Origin: Candidatus Nitrosopumilus sp.
GTDB taxonomy: Archaea; Thermoproteota; Nitrososphaeria; Nitrososphaerales; Nitrosopumilaceae
Assembly: GCA_028343855.1 (NCBI GenBank)
Contig: JAOLZN010000006.1
Location: forward strand, 1 to 64,000
Length of the DNA stretch: 64,000 bases
Direction of reading: 5' to 3'
In this document: positions 58,310 to 64,000 of the stretch, piece after piece
Layout of the letters: the number at the start of each line of letters is the position of its first letter
Numbering within the stretch: the stretch's first letter is position 1
Notes under the pieces: generated by a model
Database searches by the model: none
What the model was told of the DNA's origin: nothing
What the model saw: only the letters and a program-made list of their open reading frames with translations
Made by a program: the position numbers and the translations under genes

Positions 58310-58341
58310 TTAATTATAACTACTTGTGAGATTAAATTACA

Positions 58342-59145
58342 TTGAAAATATCTGTTGCAATTCCCACATCTTCATTACAAGATGAATCACTAAAAATAGA
58401 TAAAACTAGAAAAATTTCAGTTTTAGCTCGAGCATGTGCAATTTTTAAAATCGATACAATCTATGTTTACCAAGAAGGGAATAATGGTTCTGAAGGAAAT
58501 TTGATATCAATGATTTTAAGATATTTAGAAACACCACAATTTCTAAGAAGAAGACTATTTCAAAAAGTGAATGATCTTAAATTTGCAGGAGTTTTACATC
58601 CATTAAAAATTCCAAGTCATAACACACCAACAAATGCAAAAAAAATAGTTGCAGGCGACATAAGAGAAGGAATCATTGTAACAGTCAAAGGTAAAAAATT
58701 TGTGGATGTAGGAATAAATCAATTAATTCAATTCTATGGTAAAACACCAACAGGTAAAAGAATAACAATTCAATTCAAAGAAGGTTATCCAAGATTATCT
58801 GTAAAAGAAATCAACAATTCAGAATCTAAAGAATATTGGGGATATGACGTAAAAGAAAGATCAAATTTATTTTCTTTATTATCAGAATGGAAAGGAAACA
58901 TAATCATCACATCTAGAAAAGGCAAAGTTGCAACTAAAGATCAACTTGAGAAATATGCAAAATCAGATGAGTCATTACTCGTGGTTTTTGGCTCTCCAGA
59001 GAAAGGAGTACATGAAATTATTGGCGGTAGAATGAACAAAGTACAAAATTCAAAATCATTGAATTTCTTTCCCAATCAAGCAACAGAAACAGTACGACTT
59101 GAGGAAGCATTACTGGGCACATTAGCAATATTGAATATGTCATAA
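58342..59145 (+). CDS. SPOUT-type putative RNA methyltransferase
   Basis: ISVAIPTSSLQDESLKIDKTRKISVLARACAIFKIDTIYVY...FLRRRLF. Confidence 0.85.
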   Translation: MKISVAIPTSSLQDESLKIDKTRKISVLARACAIFKIDTIYVYQEGNNGSEGNLISMILRYLETPQFLRRRLFQKVNDLKFAGVLHPLKIPSHNTPTNAKKIVAGDIREGIIVTVKGKKFVDVGINQLIQFYGKTPTGKRITIQFKEGYPRLSVKEINNSESKEYWGYDVKERSNLFSLLSEWKGNIIITSRKGKVATKDQLEKYAKSDESLLVVFGSPEKGVHEIIGGRMNKVQNSKSLNFFPNQATETVRLEEALLGTLAILNMS

Positions 59146-59146
59146 G

Positions 59147-59254
59147 ATGGCTGAAAAGAAAAATTTTTTGGTATTTGCAATAGGAATAGGAGTTATGGGA
59201 GTAGTAATTGGAGGAATAACAATATGGAACATGATTTCAGATATTCTAAAATGA
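59147..59254 (+). CDS. 35 aa single-TM microprotein
   Basis: MAEKKNFLVFAIGIGVMGVVIGGITIWNMISDILK. Confidence 0.6.
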   Translation: MAEKKNFLVFAIGIGVMGVVIGGITIWNMISDILK

Positions 59255-59272
59255 GAAATTGTATCTATGTTC

Positions 59273-59300
59273 GTTAACCAAAAAAATTTTTGTGGTTAAC
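59273..59300. promoter_or_regulatory. interrupted dyad GTTAACC-N14-GGTTAAC upstream of rpl3
   Basis: gttaacc (59273-59279), 14-nt spacer, ggttaac (59294-59300); ends 14 nt before TATA-like tttaata (59315-59321). Confidence 0.7.
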
Positions 59301-59347
59301 CATAACTAACAGGGTTTAATAGAGGGAATTCAAGAGTCGATTTAACA

Positions 59348-60340
59348 ATGGGAGCTCGAAAAAGACATCAACCACGTAGAGGAAGTCTTGCATACTATCC
59401 AAGAATTCGTGCAAAAAGCATGGAAGCAAGAATCAAAGCATGGCCAAAAGTTAATTCTGAAGAACCAAAAATTTTAGCTCATTGTGGTTTCAAAGCTGGT
59501 TGTGTACAAATTGTAAGTATTGATGATCGTGATAAAGTTCCAAATGCAGGAAAACAATTAGTTAGTTTAGGTACAGTATTAGTAACTCCACCAGTTTTAA
59601 TTTTAGGAATTAGAGGATATTCAAAAGATTACGATGGAAGACATTCTGAATTTGATGTATATGCAGAAGACATTCCAAAATATATTTCAAAAGAAATGAC
59701 ATTCAAAAATAAAGAAGGTGCATTAGATAATGCAGAAAAAAGATTAAAGAAAATTAAAGAAATCTATGCAATTGTTGCAGTGTCTCCAAGAGCTGCAGGA
59801 CTTGAGCAGAAGAAACCATATATTTTTGAAGCTGCAGTCAAAGGCGGAGATATTCAAAAACAATTTACTCATGTTAAAGAATTGTTAGGAAAAGAAATTA
59901 AAATTGATCAAATTTTTGAAACAGGTTCAACTGTGGATGTTGCAGCAATTACAAAAGGTAAAGGTTGGCAAGGAGTAATTTACAGAATGGGTGTTAAAAA
60001 GAAACAACATAAATCTAGAAAAACAGTTAGAGAAGTTGGTTCATTAGGTCCAATTTCACCACAAAGTGTAATGTGGACAGTACCAAGAGCAGGACAAACA
60101 GGTTTTCATCAAAGAACTGAATACGATAAAAGAATTATGGTTATGGGTAATGCAGATGATGAAAAATTAAAAATTAATCCAGAAGGAGGTTTCAAACATT
60201 TCGGTTTAGTAAAAGGTGATTTTATTATTTTGAAAGGTTCAGTTCCAGGAACATATAGAAGATTAATCAAATTAAGAGCACAAATAAGAAATGAACCAGC
60301 TAAAGTTAACAAACCAAATATTTTGGAGGTTGTAGTATAA
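59348..60340 (+). CDS. rpl3: 50S ribosomal protein L3
   Basis: GARKRHQPRRGSLAYYPRIRAKS. Confidence 0.97.
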   Translation: MGARKRHQPRRGSLAYYPRIRAKSMEARIKAWPKVNSEEPKILAHCGFKAGCVQIVSIDDRDKVPNAGKQLVSLGTVLVTPPVLILGIRGYSKDYDGRHSEFDVYAEDIPKYISKEMTFKNKEGALDNAEKRLKKIKEIYAIVAVSPRAAGLEQKKPYIFEAAVKGGDIQKQFTHVKELLGKEIKIDQIFETGSTVDVAAITKGKGWQGVIYRMGVKKKQHKSRKTVREVGSLGPISPQSVMWTVPRAGQTGFHQRTEYDKRIMVMGNADDEKLKINPEGGFKHFGLVKGDFIILKGSVPGTYRRLIKLRAQIRNEPAKVNKPNILEVVV

Positions 60341-61152
60341 TGAAAATAACAACATACACAACTACTGGAACTAAAGAAGGAGAAATAGAACTTCCATTAA
60401 TATTCTCAACTCCATTTAGAAGAGAGTTAATTCACAAAGTTTGGACAAATCTTACATCACATAAATTCCAACCACAAGGTAGACATCCAAGTGCAGGACA
60501 AGATGTAGTTGCAGATTCAAACGATCCACCAACAGGTCAAGGTGTATCTCGTGTTGCTAGAGCTCAAGGTGGCGGCGGTGGAAGACAAGGTCAAGGTGCA
60601 GAAGTTGCATCAACCAGAGGGGGAAGACAAGCACATCCACCAATAGTAGGTAAAGTAATTTACAAAAAATTAAACAAAAAAGAAAATAAACTTGCATTAT
60701 GTTCAGCCATTGCAGCTACTGCATCAAAAGATCTCATAGAAGCCAGAGGTCACAAAGTTGAAGGTATTGAAACATTCCCAATTGTAGTATCAAATGATAT
60801 TGAATCAATTTCTAAAGCAAGTGAAATTACAAAAGTATTGGATTCATTAAAACTAACACAAGATACAGAAAGATTGGAATCAAGAAAATCACGTTCAGGT
60901 CAATCAAGACTTAGAGGAAGAAGTAAAAAAGTAGGAAAGAGTGTACTATTTGTTACAAAAGATTCTACAGAAATTTCAAAAGCTATTGGAGCATTACCCG
61001 GAGTAGAAGTTAAAAATACAAAAGACTTGAGTGTCCTAGACTTAGCCCCAGGATCACATCCAATTAGACTAACAGTTTATTCAAAATCTGCAATTGAAGA
61101 AATTGCAAAGATTAAATCAACACATCTAGAATTAATGGTGAAAACACAATGA
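60340..61152 (+). CDS. rpl4: 50S ribosomal protein L4
   Basis: archaeal L4e, RVARAQGGGGGRQGQGAEVASTRGGRQAHPP. Confidence 0.96.
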   Translation: MKITTYTTTGTKEGEIELPLIFSTPFRRELIHKVWTNLTSHKFQPQGRHPSAGQDVVADSNDPPTGQGVSRVARAQGGGGGRQGQGAEVASTRGGRQAHPPIVGKVIYKKLNKKENKLALCSAIAATASKDLIEARGHKVEGIETFPIVVSNDIESISKASEITKVLDSLKLTQDTERLESRKSRSGQSRLRGRSKKVGKSVLFVTKDSTEISKAIGALPGVEVKNTKDLSVLDLAPGSHPIRLTVYSKSAIEEIAKIKSTHLELMVKTQ

Positions 61153-61415
61153 ATGTAGAACAAGCAATGAAAATAATTGTGAAACCATATATCACAGAAA
61201 AAACATTTGCCATGATTGAAAATGAAAATAAAATTTGTTTTATTGTAGAATTATCTGCAAAGAAACCAGAAATAGCAGAAGCAGTAAATACACTATACAA
61301 ACAAAAAGTACTCAAAGTTAACACTGCAAGAACAATTTATGGTAAAAAGGCATTTGTACAATTTGAAAGTACTGAAAAAGCCAGAGATCTCGCAACGCAG
61401 ATAGGAATGCTCTAA
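61149..61415 (+). CDS. rpl23: 50S ribosomal protein L23
   Basis: IIVKPYITEKTFAMIENENKICFIVE. Confidence 0.95.
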   Translation: MNVEQAMKIIVKPYITEKTFAMIENENKICFIVELSAKKPEIAEAVNTLYKQKVLKVNTARTIYGKKAFVQFESTEKARDLATQIGML

Positions 61416-61459
61416 TATGGACCATAAAACTCGAAGTACATTAACAATGGAGAAAAAAA

Positions 61460-61855
61460 ATGGTTAAAGAGTTTCAATATAGAGGACTAACAAAAGAGGA
61501 TCTAGACAACACATCATTAGAAAAATTATTCTTATTATTTAATTCCAGACAAAGAAGATCACTCACAAGAGGAATTACAGATGGAAAAAGAAAATTAATT
61601 GAAGAAATAAAATCTGCAAAAGCAGGAAAATCAAAAAATCCTATCAAAACTCACTTAAGAGATTTGATAATTCTACCATACATGGTTGGTGTTACAGTAA
61701 ATGTTTTCTCAGGAAAAGAATTTCGTCCAGTAAATATTACAACAGAAATGGTTGGTCGATATTTGGGAGAATATGTCATAACAAACAAGAAGGTTCAACA
61801 TGGAGCACCAGGAGTAGGTGCATCAAGATCCAGCCTTTACGTACCATTGAAGTGA
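61460..61855 (+). CDS. rps19: 30S ribosomal protein S19
   Basis: IKTHLRDLIILPYMVGVTVNVFSGKEFRPVNITTEMVGRYLGEY. Confidence 0.96.
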   Translation: MVKEFQYRGLTKEDLDNTSLEKLFLLFNSRQRRSLTRGITDGKRKLIEEIKSAKAGKSKNPIKTHLRDLIILPYMVGVTVNVFSGKEFRPVNITTEMVGRYLGEYVITNKKVQHGAPGVGASRSSLYVPLK

Positions 61856-62319
61856 TTATTATGGGTAGATTCGATTACGCTTTCCAAAATTATGATGCAA
61901 CTAGACATGTTAGATCATCAGTAAGAGAAAAAGACATGTCACATAAACATGCAAGAGAAGTTGCAGTTGCAATCAAAGGTTTGTCAATTGAAAAAGCAAG
62001 AGATTTCTTACTTGCAGTAATTAATAAAAAAAGAGCTGTTCCATTTAGAAGATATAAAAATCAAGTTGGACACAAAGCAGACCCAGGAGTAATGTCAGGT
62101 CGTTATCCACAAAAAACAGCAAAAGAATTCATCAAAGTATTAGATAACTTAGAATCAAACGCAGAATACAAGGGAATGGATTTAGATAGATTAAGAATTG
62201 TAAATGCAACAGTACACAAGGGAGTTGTCGTTAAAAGATTTATTCCAAGAGCAATGGGAAGAGCAACTCCAAAAAATAATGTATTAACACATGTAGAATT
62301 GGTGGCCCAGGAGATTTAG
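61852..62319 (+). CDS. rpl22: 50S ribosomal protein L22
   Basis: L22 signature region [15 protein letters not shown]. Confidence 0.95.
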   Translation: MIIMGRFDYAFQNYDATRHVRSSVREKDMSHKHAREVAVAIKGLSIEKARDFLLAVINKKRAVPFRRYKNQVGHKADPGVMSGRYPQKTAKEFIKVLDNLESNAEYKGMDLDRLRIVNATVHKGVVVKRFIPRAMGRATPKNNVLTHVELVAQEI

Positions 62320-62321
62320 AT

Positions 62322-63119
62322 ATGTCAGCAGTAAAAAATGTAATCAGAGATAACTACAACATGATGTTGTTAAAAGATTATTTGAGAAATGCAATTAAGG
62401 ATGCAGGATTCTCACATGCAGAAATATCAAAAACACCAACAGGTACTAGAGTAGCATTACATGTTACAAGACCAGGAATTGTAATAGGAAGAAAAGGTTC
62501 AGGTATTAGAGATCTTACAGAGAAACTTGCAACTGACTTTGGATTAAAGAATCCACAAATATCAGTTAATGAAATTGAAAAACCAGATTTATCACCAAGT
62601 GTTATGTGTAATAGAATGGCTTCCCACTTAGAAAGAGGTACAGCATTTAGAAGGGCAACCATGTGGACAATGAAACAAATCATGGAAAGTGGTGCAATGG
62701 GTGTTCAAATTACAATTTCAGGAAAACTCAGAGGTGACCGTTCAGCATTTGAGAAACATGTAGCAGGAATTTTGCCAAGAGCAGGACACCATGCAGAAGT
62801 AATAGTAGATGAAGATATTGCACACGTAAAAACTGCAATGGGTCTAATTGGAATCAGAATTAGAATTGCAATTAAAGAAAAACTAATCCCAGAATTTGAA
62901 TTAAAGAAAGAAAAAGAAGAAAAGAAAAAGAAACCAGAGAAAGAAGTCCCAGTTAAAAAAGTTGAAGAAATTAAAGTTGAAGGAGATGTAAAGGTAGAGG
63001 TGGTCAAAGTTGAAGGAGATGGAAATAAAGCTAAATCAGAGTCTGAACAAATTGCAATAGAAGCAGAAAAGATGAAAACGATTGAAACATTAGAAGAAGA
63101 TGAGGCAAGTATGAAATGA
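62322..63119 (+). CDS. rps3: 30S ribosomal protein S3 with charged C-terminal tail
   Basis: KH domain [21 protein letters not shown]; Lys/Glu/Val-rich tail. Confidence 0.96.
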   Translation: MSAVKNVIRDNYNMMLLKDYLRNAIKDAGFSHAEISKTPTGTRVALHVTRPGIVIGRKGSGIRDLTEKLATDFGLKNPQISVNEIEKPDLSPSVMCNRMASHLERGTAFRRATMWTMKQIMESGAMGVQITISGKLRGDRSAFEKHVAGILPRAGHHAEVIVDEDIAHVKTAMGLIGIRIRIAIKEKLIPEFELKKEKEEKKKKPEKEVPVKKVEEIKVEGDVKVEVVKVEGDGNKAKSESEQIAIEAEKMKTIETLEEDEASMK

Positions 63120-63322
63120 CCAAAATTAGTATGAAAACAATAAGAAATCTAAATGAAAAGGATCTTAGAAGTAAAATGCTAGATAATAGAACAGATTTAG
63201 CAAAACTAAGAGTAGATTCCTCAAAAGGAACATTAAGAAAAGAAAGCGGAAAACTCAAACCCATTCGTAAAAACATTGCAAGAATGCTAACTAGACTAAA
63301 CGAAATGGAGAAAAAGAAATGA
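63116..63322 (+). CDS. rpl29: 50S ribosomal protein L29
   Basis: 68 aa in S10 cluster order. Confidence 0.93.
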   Translation: MTKISMKTIRNLNEKDLRSKMLDNRTDLAKLRVDSSKGTLRKESGKLKPIRKNIARMLTRLNEMEKKK

Positions 63323-63585
63323 TAACTGTAGATACAATTGCAAGACACGAATTCATAGGCCTAGATACAAAAATAATCAATTCAAATAATCTAGAAGTAG
63401 TAGGATTAAATGGAACAGTGATTAATGAAACAAAATCGATGTTTACAATAAATACACAAAAAGGTATGAAAATGATTCCAAAATCAACAAATGATTGGGG
63501 ATTTACCATTAATGGTAAGAATATGACAGTAAAAGGATCAACAATTGCAAAAAGACCATTTGAAAGAATAGGAGCAAAAGCATGA
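63319..63585 (+). CDS. rnp1: ribonuclease P protein component 1 (Rpp29)
   Basis: HEFIGLDTKIINSNNLEVVGLNGTVINETKSMF; conserved position between L29 and S17. Confidence 0.92.
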   Translation: MITVDTIARHEFIGLDTKIINSNNLEVVGLNGTVINETKSMFTINTQKGMKMIPKSTNDWGFTINGKNMTVKGSTIAKRPFERIGAKA

Positions 63586-63911
63586 CCAGAAATATAGGAA
63601 TCAAAGTAAATGCACCTAAAGATGAACCAGTAGCAGGAGATACAAAAAATCCATTTAATGGAACACTTTCAATTCGAGGTAAACTATTCGAGGGTAAGAT
63701 CATAAAATCAAAAGCAAAGAATACTGTCGTAATTCAAAAAGAGTCACCTGTTTACTTTAATAAATTCAAAAGATATGCAAGAGGTAAAAGTACAATTCAT
63801 GCACACGTACCATCAAACTTACAAGTGAAAGAAGGAGATGTAGTTGTCGCTGCAGAGTGCAGACCAATAGCAAAATCAGTTTCATATGTAGTAATTGAGG
63901 TAAAAGCATAA
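63582..63911 (+). CDS. rps17: 30S ribosomal protein S17
   Basis: PFNGTLSIRGKLFEGKIIKSKAKNTVVIQKE. Confidence 0.95.
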   Translation: MTRNIGIKVNAPKDEPVAGDTKNPFNGTLSIRGKLFEGKIIKSKAKNTVVIQKESPVYFNKFKRYARGKSTIHAHVPSNLQVKEGDVVVAAECRPIAKSVSYVVIEVKA

Positions 63912-64000
63912 TGGCAAAGCAAGCAGGAAAAGGAGTAGAAGAATTCCGTCCTTATGTTACAAGATCAATACCTGTTGGAGCAAATATTGTATGTGCAGAT
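63911..64000 (+). CDS. rpl14: 50S ribosomal protein L14, truncated by window edge
   Basis: MAKQAGKGVEEFRPYVTRSIPVGANIVCAD. Confidence 0.92.
   Translation, partial: MAKQAGKGVEEFRPYVTRSIPVGANIVCAD

Noticed and set aside
61418-61468. Short ORF MDHKTRSTLTMEKKNG between rpl23 and rps19 as an L2 remnant
   Set aside because: No similarity to L2; 16 codons only, overlaps rps19 start.
1-64000. CRISPR arrays, transposons, prophage, integrase
   Set aside because: No spaced direct repeats, transposase or integrase motifs seen in ORFs or by eye.

Overview
AT-rich archaeal chromosomal segment. Gene content and protein style fit an ammonia-oxidising Thaumarchaeote of the Nitrosopumilus type: biotin cluster, GatCAB with archaeal AspRS, a CdvB/ESCRT-III-like protein, archaeal HMG-CoA synthase, proteasome alpha, and the S10/spc ribosomal cluster L3-L4-L23-S19-L22-S3-L29-RNaseP1-S17-L14. 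Most of the window is ordinary housekeeping sequence. I saw no CRISPR array, transposase or prophage. The main points for follow-up are: (1) an interrupted dyad, GTTAACC-N14-GGTTAAC, at matching positions just upstream of the TATA-like boxes of bioB and of the ribosomal L3 operon, with related GTTAAC half-sites at the regulator/bioD junction; (2) a dense set of very small Cys/His (zinc-finger-like) proteins missed by the supplied ORF track, including paralogous pairs, clustered around 51.7-53.2 kb; (3) an SF2 helicase with Cys-rich termini overlapping a degenerate RelA/SpoT-like HD protein, next to that cluster; (4) a likely non-canonical AUA start with a strong Shine-Dalgarno; (5) no rpl2 between rpl23 and rps19. 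All product names come from motif and family recognition by eye; no database search was run.
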